Positions 29,189 through 36,745 of a DNA stretch of 64,000 nucleotides are shown here, piece by piece. The stretch lies in the NCBI RefSeq assembly GCF_001281025.1, contig NZ_CP012646.1, positions 959,001-1,023,000 of the forward strand, read 5' to 3'. The notes beneath the pieces are model-generated. The model searched no databases, was not told the origin of the DNA, and saw only the letters and a program-made list of their open reading frames with translations. Position 1 is the stretch's first letter, and each line of letters starts with the position of its first letter. This DNA comes from Streptococcus mitis. GTDB taxonomy: Bacteria; Bacillota; Bacilli; Lactobacillales; Streptococcaceae. The translations under genes were made by a program, and so were the position numbers.

Positions 29189-29415
29189 TTCTTTGATGAC
29201 ATTGTAGCTCTTCTTAGATGAACGATAATCACCAGATTTTAATTTACGTTCTATCTTTTCAAAATCAACAACAGCATTATAATCATCCAACGCCAAATCC
29301 AAACGAGTTATTTTAGCTTTTAAATCTAATAACAATTAAAAAAACTGTTCCAGTCACTATCAATCTTTTGAGCTAAATCTGTGCATCTCTAACCTGTCCA
29401 AACATAATTCCTAGA
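29189..29415 (-). pseudogene. Decayed replication-initiation (Rep_trans-like) gene fragment
   Basis: On the minus strand 29335-29189 encodes LLDLKAKITRLDLALDDYN followed by KIERKLKSGDYRSSKKSYNV. This is the typical KxTRxDxAxDD core of replication-initiation/relaxase proteins of the Rep_trans type found on plasmids, phages and ICEs. Directly upstream, in another frame, DLAQKIDSDWNSFFN (29379-29335) continues the same protein, and RNYVWTG follows at about 29393-29413. At least one frameshift, stop codons and missing ends show that it is dead. It is evidence of past mobile DNA in the island. Confidence 0.65.
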
Positions 29416-29585
29416 CATCGATGAATTAATCATTTTATAGATTTATTCCATGTTTTCTTGACGACAAGAAACCTAGACTGTTTTTATAAACTTCTATTTT
29501 AGGTGAGATTTGGTATCCTAAATGGGTTGACTTTATTAATACGCTAATTGATGATGATAATAAACAACTTATTAAAAATTCAGGT

Positions 29586-30062
29586 ATGAGACAGTCTGAT
29601 TATGATAGACAGATTAAACGTGAAAAAGAAATTAAGGAAGAGCAACAGCAGTGTGAAATAGAGATGCAAGAGGCTGCAGGAGCTCTAGTGGCTTTTGGTA
29701 GTGGATGGTATCCCAAAGATTACTATTTCATAGAAGCTATAGAGTTTTTTATCGGAGCTTTAGAAAATTTCAAAGCTGATAATATGAAGGAACTTGTAAA
29801 TTTATATGATGAAACAAAGTATAAAGAATTACAGTTGAACTATCAGAAAGAAATGCTACAGTTACAAAGGGAACAATATATTGATACTAAGAAAATGCTT
29901 CAAGCATTAAGATATAACAATTATGTTCAAACGTTACAATTACAGCAGTTAGATGGAATCCGTAGAAATACAGAAGAAGCAGTTGATTACTTGAGAAATT
30001 TACATGTCCAAGAAAATCATTATCACACGCATAACCATTACCATCAAAATAATATTTATTAA
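29586..30062 (+). CDS. Coiled-coil protein with His-rich tail, probably N-terminally truncated
   Basis: A 158-residue frame. A Gln/Glu/Lys-rich helical start is followed by GSGWYPKDYYFIEAIEFFIGALENFKADN, a long coiled coil (about 80-135) and the His-rich end HYHTHNHYHQNNIY, which could bind metal. The frame is open upstream to 29490 and reads GEIWYPKWVDFINTLIDDDN without any ATG, GTG or TTG, and ATG 29586 has no proper Shine-Dalgarno. The gene has therefore probably lost its true start. The region 29416-29585 otherwise shows nothing recognisable. The function is unknown. Confidence 0.5.
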   Translation: MRQSDYDRQIKREKEIKEEQQQCEIEMQEAAGALVAFGSGWYPKDYYFIEAIEFFIGALENFKADNMKELVNLYDETKYKELQLNYQKEMLQLQREQYIDTKKMLQALRYNNYVQTLQLQQLDGIRRNTEEAVDYLRNLHVQENHYHTHNHYHQNNIY

Positions 30063-30094
30063 TTTATATAGGTGAAATTAAAATTAGAAATAAT

Positions 30095-31291
30095 ATGAAG
30101 AAAATTATAAAAATAATTACCTGTTTGTATTTATTTTGCGGCCTATTTTCATTTGTGAAGTCAGCCCAAGCTGACAGTACTGACTACAACCAACTATTGC
30201 CACAAATTACTGAGAAGTGGGAGAGCAAACATCTATTTGAAAATAATGCTAATAGACTTGGTTACGCTTTGATGGATATTGATAAAAATGGGACGGATGA
30301 GTTATTAATCGGTCTGACCAACGGTCAAAAATGGGAACTGTTTGAAGTATACTATATGAATGGTAATACTCCAACTCCATTATTTGATAGATTTTGGGAT
30401 ACAAGCCTTAGAATGGGGACAGTTATTAATACTTACACAGATGGTAGTATTATAGTGTTCGAAAGTTCTCCAGGGATTATGTCATATAGATTGTTCCAAC
30501 TTTCTAAAGAAAATAAGGAGCCAAGTTTAATTAAAAAAGGTGAATTTAGAGCAGGAGAAGGTGATTTAGATGAGTTAAATCTTGATTCTAAAACAAAAAT
30601 AGATACCTCAGCTATTGAATATACTTCTCTAAATCTCCCAATCATAGGAGATAATATGGATCCGAATCCTCCTATGCCCAAGTCCCTTGCTGATGCTAAA
30701 ATTGGTGATGAAATTCCTTTGCCATCTGAATTAGTAGGTACTTGGATTAATAAAGAGCCAAATAATGGTACTAAATCTGGTAAAGCTTCATCACTTATTT
30801 TAGGAGAGGACGGAAGCTACACTGGAACCTTTAAAGATGGAGATATTAGAGGGAAGGTATCTCGTCTTAAAAAAGTGAGTGAGAATGGATTTATTGTCTT
30901 AACAGAAAATCAAGAGGATGATTTTTTCTCTTTAATTGTTGGTTTAGGTGGAGGTTTGCCTCCTGGTCACCGACTCGAACATGGTATGGTACTAGAAGGG
31001 CGAACTTTATATAATGTATTGTGGGTAGTAAAAGAAGGGGAGGAAGACTATTCTAAACCTTCCAAGCTAGTAACTTTTGTAAATCCAAATTATGGTCCTA
31101 AGAAAATAGAGAAAAAAACAGATCCAGAAGTAGCGAAACAAGACGATACAGTGGCAGAATCAACTCAAGACAGTAGTGAGGAGACAAAGCCAGAACAAAA
31201 ACTATTTGAAAACATTCCAGTGTTTGGACTGGTTGTGGGAGCTGGACTTGTCCTTGTCTTAATCCTATCTCTATTTTGGTTTAAAAAATAA
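30095..31291 (+). CDS. Secreted membrane-anchored protein with EF-hand-like loop
   Basis: A 398-residue protein. The signal peptide covers about 1-26 (cleavage near AQA-DS). DIDKNGTDELLIG (about 62-74) resembles a calcium-binding DxDxNG loop as in secreted bacterial proteins with VCBS/EF-like repeats. A second domain (PSELVGTWINKE, then ASSLILGEDGSYTGTFKDG) looks like a small lipocalin-type barrel. An acidic linker leads to a C-terminal membrane helix (about 375-395) and FKK. No LPXTG is present. No good ribosome binding site is visible before ATG 30095. The function is unknown; it is the last gene of the island. Confidence 0.77.
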   Translation: MKKIIKIITCLYLFCGLFSFVKSAQADSTDYNQLLPQITEKWESKHLFENNANRLGYALMDIDKNGTDELLIGLTNGQKWELFEVYYMNGNTPTPLFDRFWDTSLRMGTVINTYTDGSIIVFESSPGIMSYRLFQLSKENKEPSLIKKGEFRAGEGDLDELNLDSKTKIDTSAIEYTSLNLPIIGDNMDPNPPMPKSLADAKIGDEIPLPSELVGTWINKEPNNGTKSGKASSLILGEDGSYTGTFKDGDIRGKVSRLKKVSENGFIVLTENQEDDFFSLIVGLGGGLPPGHRLEHGMVLEGRTLYNVLWVVKEGEEDYSKPSKLVTFVNPNYGPKKIEKKTDPEVAKQDDTVAESTQDSSEETKPEQKLFENIPVFGLVVGAGLVLVLILSLFWFKK

Positions 31292-31326
31292 GATTTTATA
31301 AAATACTCTTGATTTATTATTAGAGA

Positions 31327-31371
31327 AAAAACCTCAAGAACTAGGGTTGAAAGCTAGTTCTTGAGGTTTTT
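31327..31371. terminator. Strong bidirectional terminator at the right edge of the island
   Basis: A perfect 18-bp stem (31327-31344 with 31354-31371) around a nine-base loop, with A- and T-runs at the two feet. It serves both the secreted-protein gene and the convergent LysR gene. Confidence 0.95.
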
Positions 31372-31395
31372 AGGTTATTCGATTTAGAGTGATTC

Positions 31396-32304
31396 TCAAC
31401 TATCAAACTGGACTTCTTCTAGTAGATAGTCGATAAAGCGTTCGCCCATCTTAGATAGGCTGGTTTTTTCATGCTGGATATAGACTAGCTCAATGGAGTC
31501 GTCAATATCCAGTGGGATGGAAACGATATTGTCTCCGTTGAGGTTGCTGTTCAAAATCCCTGTTGCTATCGTGTATCCATCCAGACCAATCAAGAGATTA
31601 AAGAGGGTGGCACGGTCACTAACCACGATGGATTTCTTGTGATGCTCTTGAGAAAGGATTTCCTCTGAAAAGTAGAAGGAGTTGTGTGTCCCTTGATCAT
31701 AACTAAGGTAAGGGAAATTTTCCAAGTCAGACAGTTTTACCTTGTCTTTTTTTGCCAGAGGATTGGTCTTGCTGACAAAGATATGCGGTTGCGCTGTGAA
31801 GAGATGGTGAGCCAGCAGGTGGTTGTCATCCAGCATTTTCGTTAAAACATCACGGTTGTAGCTGTTAAAAAATAGGACACCGACCTCACTACGGAAGTTC
31901 TTGACATCGTCGATAATCTCCCAAGTCCGAGTTTCACGAAGGAAAAGCTCGTATTTCTCCATATCACTTTTCTTGAGCAAAGAGACAAAGGCATTGACCA
32001 CAAAGGCATAGTGTTGAGAGGAAACGCTAAAAAGTTCGCGGTGGGCGACAGGATTTTTATAGCGTTCTTCCAGAAGCTGGGTTTGCTCGACAACTTGACG
32101 GGCATAAGAGAGGAACTCCATCCCATCACGGGTCAAGGTGATGCCCTTAGGATTGCGGATAAAGATTTCAATGCCCATTTCATTTTCCAAATCTCTCACT
32201 GCATTGGAAAGACTAGGTTGAGTGATAAAGAGTTGCTTAGCTGCTTCATTCATGGAGCCAGTTTCGACGATTTTGATAATATAGTGTAATTGTTGAATTC
32301 TCAT
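31396..32304 (-). CDS. LysR-family transcriptional regulator
   Basis: A 302-residue LysR regulator. The N-terminal winged helix-turn-helix is MRIQQLHYIIKIVETGSMNEAA followed by LFITQPSLSNAVRDLE. The C-terminal effector-binding domain covers about 90-295, including LLIGLDGYTIATGIL. The effector is unknown. The frame extends 20 codons further upstream, but the -10 TGG-TACAAT (32319-32311) ends only six bases before this ATG and no Shine-Dalgarno exists. The start is therefore set at 32304 and the mRNA is probably leaderless. Confidence 0.9.
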   Translation of the reverse strand: MRIQQLHYIIKIVETGSMNEAAKQLFITQPSLSNAVRDLENEMGIEIFIRNPKGITLTRDGMEFLSYARQVVEQTQLLEERYKNPVAHRELFSVSSQHYAFVVNAFVSLLKKSDMEKYELFLRETRTWEIIDDVKNFRSEVGVLFFNSYNRDVLTKMLDDNHLLAHHLFTAQPHIFVSKTNPLAKKDKVKLSDLENFPYLSYDQGTHNSFYFSEEILSQEHHKKSIVVSDRATLFNLLIGLDGYTIATGILNSNLNGDNIVSIPLDIDDSIELVYIQHEKTSLSKMGERFIDYLLEEVQFDS

Positions 32305-32402
32305 GTTTTTATTGTACCACACTTGCGTCAGAATCGCCAAAGAAGATAGGAAAATCAGGTGCATTGTGTGAGTCTATTCTTGAAAAAAACATAAAATTTT
32401 GC

Positions 32403-32415
32403 TAGAATGAGTCTT
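32403..32415 (+). promoter_or_regulatory. -10 box abutting yqgQ
   Basis: An extended -10 TGC-TAGAAT (TAGAAT at 32403-32408) lies seven bases from ATG 32416. No ribosome binding site fits between them, which implies a leaderless or nearly leaderless transcript. The upstream in-frame ATG at 32407 lies inside the -10 box itself. Confidence 0.65.
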
Positions 32416-32637
32416 ATGAAAACATTCTATGATGTGCAGCAATTTCTCAAACGATTTGGTATTATTGTTTACATGGGAAAACGCTTATATGATATTGAAC
32501 TGATGAAGTTGGAACTCTCTCGGATTTATGATGCAGGGTTGATGGACAAATTAGACTATCTAGAAGCAGAAGCGGTTCTTCGCAGAGAGCACAAGGTAGA
32601 ATTGGATTATATTGAGAAAAATGGAGAAAAGAACTAA
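32416..32637 (+). CDS. yqgQ: YqgQ family (DUF910) protein
   Basis: A 73-residue small helical protein of the YqgQ/DUF910 family (MKTFYDVQQFLKRFGIIVYM, then RLYDIELMKLELSRIYD, then [13 protein letters not shown]). Proteins of this family are thought to bind nucleic acid, from structure rather than from experiment known to me. The stop shares one base with the start of the rhodanese-like gene (TAATG), so the two are translationally coupled. The same pairing is common in Firmicutes. Confidence 0.88.
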   Translation: MKTFYDVQQFLKRFGIIVYMGKRLYDIELMKLELSRIYDAGLMDKLDYLEAEAVLRREHKVELDYIEKNGEKN

Positions 32638-33017
32638 TGGTTACTTGGATTTTGTGGGCACTCATACTAGCAATGTTGGCGTGGATGGGTTTTAACTATC
32701 TTCGTATTCGCCGTGCGGCTAAAATTGTAGACAATGAGGAATTTGAAGCCTTGATTCGTACGGGTCAATTGATTGATTTGCGCGACCCAGCAGAATTCCA
32801 CAGAAAACATATCCTGGGTGCCCGCAATATTCCTTCAAGTCAGTTGAAGACTAGTCTTGCAGCCCTTCGTAAGGATAAACCTGTCCTTCTCTACGAAAAC
32901 CAACGTGCGCAACGAGTTACAAATGCAGCTCTTTACTTGAAAAAACAAGGTTTTTCTGAGATTTATATCCTTTCTTATGGCTTGGATTCTTGGAAAGGGA
33001 AAGTGAAGACTAGCTAA
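32637..33017 (+). CDS. Membrane-anchored rhodanese-like protein lacking the catalytic Cys
   Basis: A 126-residue protein. One N-terminal membrane helix covers about 2-20 (WILWALILAMLAWMGF). A rhodanese-fold domain follows (LIDLRDPAEFHRKHILGARNIP, about 44-65). In active sulfurtransferases the loop after the strand VLLY starts with Cys; here it reads VLLYENQRAQR, with Glu-Asn in that place, so it is probably catalytically inactive. It may be a binding or scaffold domain. It is in one operon with yqgQ. Confidence 0.88.
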   Translation: MVTWILWALILAMLAWMGFNYLRIRRAAKIVDNEEFEALIRTGQLIDLRDPAEFHRKHILGARNIPSSQLKTSLAALRKDKPVLLYENQRAQRVTNAALYLKKQGFSEIYILSYGLDSWKGKVKTS

Positions 33018-33105
33018 TCTTATTTCCACATTAGTCGAATGATAGGATGAATCTATTGTTTTATAGTATAATTAATTTGTATAAAATTTAAGGAGTTCTT
33101 AGAAC

Positions 33106-33333
33106 ATGAAAGAAAAGAAGAAAAATCCACTTTTTCTGGGTATCTTGTCTATTATTCTTGGTTTGTTATTTCCGTGGGGAGGTATTGGTTTAAGTATTAC
33201 CAGTTTATTGTATGCTAACTCACTTCAAAAAGAATCTGGACTAGACTATAAAACAGAAAAAATTATAGCTATTGTAGGAATTGTAGTTTCCGTAATTAAT
33301 TGGGTTTTAGGATTGATTCTTTTTATGAATTAA
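33106..33333 (+). CDS. Small DUF4190-like membrane protein
   Basis: A 75-residue protein with two membrane helices (about 9-32, LFLGILSIILGLLFPWGGIG, and 52-73) separated by a polar loop. The G-I-L-S-I-I-x-G start and I-A-I-V-G-I-V second helix resemble DUF4190-type proteins. AAGGAG lies upstream of the ATG. The function is unknown. Confidence 0.7.
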   Translation: MKEKKKNPLFLGILSIILGLLFPWGGIGLSITSLLYANSLQKESGLDYKTEKIIAIVGIVVSVINWVLGLILFMN

Positions 33334-33340
33334 CTAGTGT

Positions 33341-33377
33341 AAAACAAAAAAGCTTTATTTGAAAGCTTTTTTGTTTT
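33341..33377. terminator. Bidirectional terminator upstream of rsuA stop
   Basis: A 16-bp perfect stem (AAAACAAAAAAGCTTT and its complement) around a five-base loop. The minus-strand rsuA stop codon (33378-33376) lies within its foot. Confidence 0.92.
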
Positions 33378-34101
33378 ATCCACTTTTCTCTAAGTGATTT
33401 TTAATGATTTTCAATTCCTCTTGGTTTAAGGGACGGTATTGACCTTCTGCTAGTTCTGGGTCTAATGTAAACTCACCGAACTGAACTCGTTTGAGTGAGG
33501 TCACTTTGACACCAACCGAGAGAAACATTTTCTTGACTTGATGAAATTTTCCTTCTGAAATGGTGATAGAGGCTTGGCTGTGGGAAAGACTTGCAGATAG
33601 AATCTCTAGTCTTGCAGGTTTACAGACAGTACCATCTAAAAAGACAATTCCCTTTTGAAAGGCTTGGATATGGTCAGGTGTTAGAAGTCCATTGACCTCA
33701 ACCTGATAAGTCTTATCGACATGATATTGGGGGTGGAGGAGCTGAAAGCCTAAGGGACCGTTATCGGTCAAGAGGAGGAGACCCGTCGTATCTCGGTCCA
33801 GTCGGCCGACGGCGTAGAGCTTGTCAGACTGGATGTCAGGCGGAAGGAAGTCCATGATGGTTTGGAGTTCCTTGTCTTTGTTGGCTGTAACGACACCAGC
33901 AGGTTTATGTAGCATAAGGTAGGTGTGCTCATAGCCTTGAATGATTTGGCCCTGAAAAAGGAGTTCCTGTAGTCCTGTATCGATATTTTGGGCTAGGGAG
34001 CGGGCTGGGCAACCATCGACGAGAATGTCCCCTTTGAGTAAGGCTTGTTTCATGGCCTTTCGGCTGATTTTTTCTTGAGCTAATAAATTATCTAAACGCA
34101 T
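33376..34101 (-). CDS. rsuA: 16S rRNA pseudouridine synthase (RsuA family)
   Basis: A 241-residue enzyme. An S4 RNA-binding domain comes first (MRLDNLLAQEKISRKAMKQ, then GDILVDG). The RsuA/RluB catalytic domain has GRLDRDTTGLLLLTDNG, whose Asp in RLDRDT is the catalytic residue, and later EGKFHQVKKMF. Family members of this type modify U516 of 16S rRNA in E. coli. The gene is monocistronic and divergent from typA. Confidence 0.93.
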   Translation of the reverse strand: MRLDNLLAQEKISRKAMKQALLKGDILVDGCPARSLAQNIDTGLQELLFQGQIIQGYEHTYLMLHKPAGVVTANKDKELQTIMDFLPPDIQSDKLYAVGRLDRDTTGLLLLTDNGPLGFQLLHPQYHVDKTYQVEVNGLLTPDHIQAFQKGIVFLDGTVCKPARLEILSASLSHSQASITISEGKFHQVKKMFLSVGVKVTSLKRVQFGEFTLDPELAEGQYRPLNQEELKIIKNHLEKSG

Positions 34102-34211
34102 ACTGTGCCTATCTTATCATAAGTCGCTTGCTTTGAAAAGGCTTGACGTGAAAAGAAAAGCAGAGTGAAAACATTTACACTTGCTTGAATTATGTTATTT
34201 ACCTGAAATTA

Positions 34212-34220
34212 TGGTATAAT
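34212..34220 (+). promoter_or_regulatory. Extended -10 promoter of typA
   Basis: TGG-TATAAT with the -10 at 34215-34220, about 43 bases upstream of ATG 34263. No good -35 is at the 17-bp position, as allowed for an extended -10. Confidence 0.75.
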
Positions 34221-34262
34221 CGTTCAGTTAGAAAATAAATTTTGAATATTATAGAGGAAATC

Positions 34263-36104
34263 ATGACAAAATTAAGAGAAGATATCCGTAACATTGCGAT
34301 TATCGCCCACGTTGACCACGGTAAAACAACCCTCGTTGACGAATTATTGAAACAATCAGAAACGCTTGATGCACGTACTGAATTGGCTGAGCGTGCTATG
34401 GACTCAAACGATATCGAAAAAGAGCGTGGAATTACCATCCTTGCTAAAAATACAGCCGTTGCCTACAACGGAACTCGTATCAACATCATGGACACACCAG
34501 GACACGCGGACTTCGGTGGAGAAGTTGAGCGTATCATGAAAATGGTTGACGGTGTTGTCTTAGTCGTAGATGCCTACGAAGGAACAATGCCACAGACTCG
34601 TTTCGTATTGAAAAAAGCCTTGGAACAAGACCTTGTCCCAATCGTGGTTGTTAACAAAATCGATAAACCATCAGCTCGTCCAGCAGAAGTAGTGGACGAA
34701 GTCTTGGAACTTTTCATCGAGCTTGGTGCAGATGACGACCAGCTTGACTTCCCAGTGGTCTATGCATCAGCGATTAATGGAACTTCTTCATTGTCAGATG
34801 ATCCAGCTGATCAAGAAACTACTATGGCACCAATCTTTGACACAATTATCGACCATATCCCAGCTCCAGTAGATAACTCAGATGAGCCTTTGCAGTTCCA
34901 AGTGTCACTTTTGGACTACAATGACTTCGTTGGACGTATCGGTATCGGCCGTGTCTTCCGTGGTACAGTTAAGGTTGGGGACCAAGTTACCCTCTCTAAA
35001 CTTGACGGCACAACTAAAAACTTCCGTGTTACAAAACTCTTCGGTTTCTTTGGTTTGGAACGTCGTGAAATTCAAGAAGCCAAAGCAGGTGACTTGATTG
35101 CCGTTTCTGGTATGGAAGACATCTTTGTCGGTGAAACCATTACTCCGACAGATGCAGTAGAGGCTCTTCCAATCCTACACATCGATGAGCCAACTCTTCA
35201 AATGACTTTCTTGGTTAACAACTCACCATTTGCTGGTAAAGAAGGTAAATGGGTAACTTCTCGTAAGGTGGAAGAACGCTTGCAGGCAGAATTGCAAACA
35301 GACGTTTCCCTTCGTGTTGATCCAACTGATTCACCAGATAAATGGACTGTTTCAGGTCGTGGAGAATTGCACTTGTCAATCCTTATCGAAACAATGCGTC
35401 GTGAGGGATATGAACTTCAAGTATCTCGTCCAGAAGTTATCGTAAAAGAAATCGACGGTGTTAAATGTGAGCCATTTGAGCGTGTACAAATCGACACTCC
35501 AGAAGAATACCAAGGGTCTGTTATCCAAAGCCTTTCTGAACGTAAGGGTGAAATGTTGGATATGATTTCAACTGGTAATGGTCAAACTCGTTTGGTCTTC
35601 CTTGTTCCAGCGCGTGGTTTGATCGGATATTCAACTGAGTTCTTGTCAATGACTCGTGGTTACGGTATCATGAACCATACCTTCGACCAATACTTGCCAT
35701 TGATTCCAGGTGAAATTGGTGGTCGTCACCGTGGTGCCCTTGTTTCTATCGATGCTGGTAAGGCTACAACTTACTCAATCATGTCTATCGAAGAACGTGG
35801 TACGATCTTTGTCAACCCAGGTACTGAAGTTTACGAAGGAATGATCATCGGTGAAAACTCTCGTGAAAACGACTTGACAGTTAACATCACTAAGGCGAAA
35901 CAAATGACCAACGTCCGTTCAGCTACTAAGGACCAAACAGCTGTTATCAAGACACCTCGTATCTTGACCCTTGAAGAGTCTCTTGAGTTCTTGAACGACG
36001 ATGAGTACATGGAAGTAACGCCTGAGTCTATCCGTTTGCGTAAACAAATCCTTAACAAGGCAGAGCGTGAGAAAGCTAACAAGAAGAAAAAATCAGCTGA
36101 ATAA
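34263..36104 (+). CDS. typA: Ribosome-binding GTPase TypA/BipA
   Basis: A 613-residue translational GTPase that binds the ribosome and affects 50S assembly and stress growth. G1 is AHVDHGKT (15-22), G2/switch I lies around KERGIT, G3 is DTPGHAD and G4 is NKID. It continues with domain II ([19 protein letters not shown]), EF-G-like domains III and V, and the TypA-specific C-terminus ([20 protein letters not shown]). The frame opens seven codons earlier, but GAGGA at 34253 is correctly spaced to ATG 34263. The tail is Lys-rich. Confidence 0.96.
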   Translation: MTKLREDIRNIAIIAHVDHGKTTLVDELLKQSETLDARTELAERAMDSNDIEKERGITILAKNTAVAYNGTRINIMDTPGHADFGGEVERIMKMVDGVVLVVDAYEGTMPQTRFVLKKALEQDLVPIVVVNKIDKPSARPAEVVDEVLELFIELGADDDQLDFPVVYASAINGTSSLSDDPADQETTMAPIFDTIIDHIPAPVDNSDEPLQFQVSLLDYNDFVGRIGIGRVFRGTVKVGDQVTLSKLDGTTKNFRVTKLFGFFGLERREIQEAKAGDLIAVSGMEDIFVGETITPTDAVEALPILHIDEPTLQMTFLVNNSPFAGKEGKWVTSRKVEERLQAELQTDVSLRVDPTDSPDKWTVSGRGELHLSILIETMRREGYELQVSRPEVIVKEIDGVKCEPFERVQIDTPEEYQGSVIQSLSERKGEMLDMISTGNGQTRLVFLVPARGLIGYSTEFLSMTRGYGIMNHTFDQYLPLIPGEIGGRHRGALVSIDAGKATTYSIMSIEERGTIFVNPGTEVYEGMIIGENSRENDLTVNITKAKQMTNVRSATKDQTAVIKTPRILTLEESLEFLNDDEYMEVTPESIRLRKQILNKAEREKANKKKKSAE

Positions 36105-36123
36105 GAGCTAGAAAGAGATAAAG

Positions 36124-36378
36124 ATGGTTTATTTAATCATAGGACTCCTCTTATTACTACTCTATGTATTTGCGACACCAGAAAGCATTAAAGGGACAGT
36201 TAATATCGTCCTTGTCGTCTTTGCTTTCGTAGCATTGCTGATTTTGCTCATGTTGTCAGTTCTGCAAATCTTTCAGCTACCGACAGAATTCTTTATCGCA
36301 ATCGCTATGCTCTTCCTAGCATACTTTAGCTTGCGAGATATTACCCTCATGTCGGTTAATAAAAGTAAAAGAAGATAA
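36124..36378 (+). CDS. DUF3165 family membrane protein
   Basis: An 84-residue protein with three hydrophobic helices (about 2-17, 26-46 and 53-70), then SLRDITLMSV and a basic end NKSKRR. This matches the DUF3165 family found next to typA in streptococci. The function is unknown. It starts 19 bases after typA, with AGAAAGAG upstream, and is likely co-transcribed with it; a terminator follows. Confidence 0.82.
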   Translation: MVYLIIGLLLLLLYVFATPESIKGTVNIVLVVFAFVALLILLMLSVLQIFQLPTEFFIAIAMLFLAYFSLRDITLMSVNKSKRR

Positions 36379-36403
36379 AAAGAGAGTTTCGGCTCTCTTT
36401 TTT
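36377..36403 (+). terminator. Terminator of the typA operon
   Basis: AAAAAGAGAG pairs with CTCTCTTTTTT around TTTCGG, followed by T residues. The stretch 36404-36560 beyond it is AT-rich with no recognisable feature. Confidence 0.88.
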
Positions 36404-36561
36404 GCTAGGAATTTTACAGTAGTTCGAATTGCTTTTTAGTTAATATCATCTCTTTTGCTTGGATAATATGAATGGGAAAAACTGAACTTAAATTCTTTCC
36501 CGACATCTATTTCTAAGGAAACTTTAAAATTCTATTACTAATGATATCTTAGTAAAATATG

Positions 36562-36590
36562 TTGATAGATTATATAGAAAGTGATATACT
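36562..36590 (+). promoter_or_regulatory. Strong promoter of the DUF1430/ABC operon
   Basis: TTGATA (36562-36567), a 17-bp spacer, then TGA-TATACT (-10 at 36585-36590). The expected transcript starts near 36597 and has a leader of about 150 nt before ATG 36746. Confidence 0.85.
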
Positions 36591-36632
36591 TAAGTTATAA
36601 GAAACCGATTTCAAACTAAGAAAGGATTAAAT

Positions 36633-36671
36633 TTGTTGTTTTGTTGCTCAGGGTGTGATGGATTAAACTAG
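36633..36671 (+). CDS. Candidate 12-codon Cys-rich leader peptide
   Basis: Starting at TTG 36633, preceded by AAAGGA at 36621-36626 with a six-base spacing, the frame reads LLFCCSGCDGLN and stops at TAG. A second in-frame TTG at 36636 is possible. Three of twelve residues are Cys. The upstream frame is closed at 36591-36593. It lies inside the leader of the transporter operon, so it could be a leader peptide or the substrate of the transporter, but its reality is unproven. Confidence 0.35.
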   Translation: MLFCCSGCDGLN

Positions 36672-36728
36672 GAGAATAATTCTAAGAATTTATAAAATGT
36701 AAAATTTCTTTCTATAGAGTTATTCTCT
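36671..36728 (+). promoter_or_regulatory. Long hairpin in the transporter leader
   Basis: A 14-bp stem pairs 36671-36684 (GGAGAATAATTCTA) with 36715-36728 (TAGAGTTATTCTCT), including two wobble pairs. Four further pairs (36685-36688 with 36710-36713) extend it inward. No T-run follows, so it is not a usual terminator. The 5' arm overlaps the stop codon of the mini-ORF and the 3' arm ends eight bases before AAGGAG of the next gene. Confidence 0.6.
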
Positions 36729-36745
36729 TATACAAGGAGTCTACT

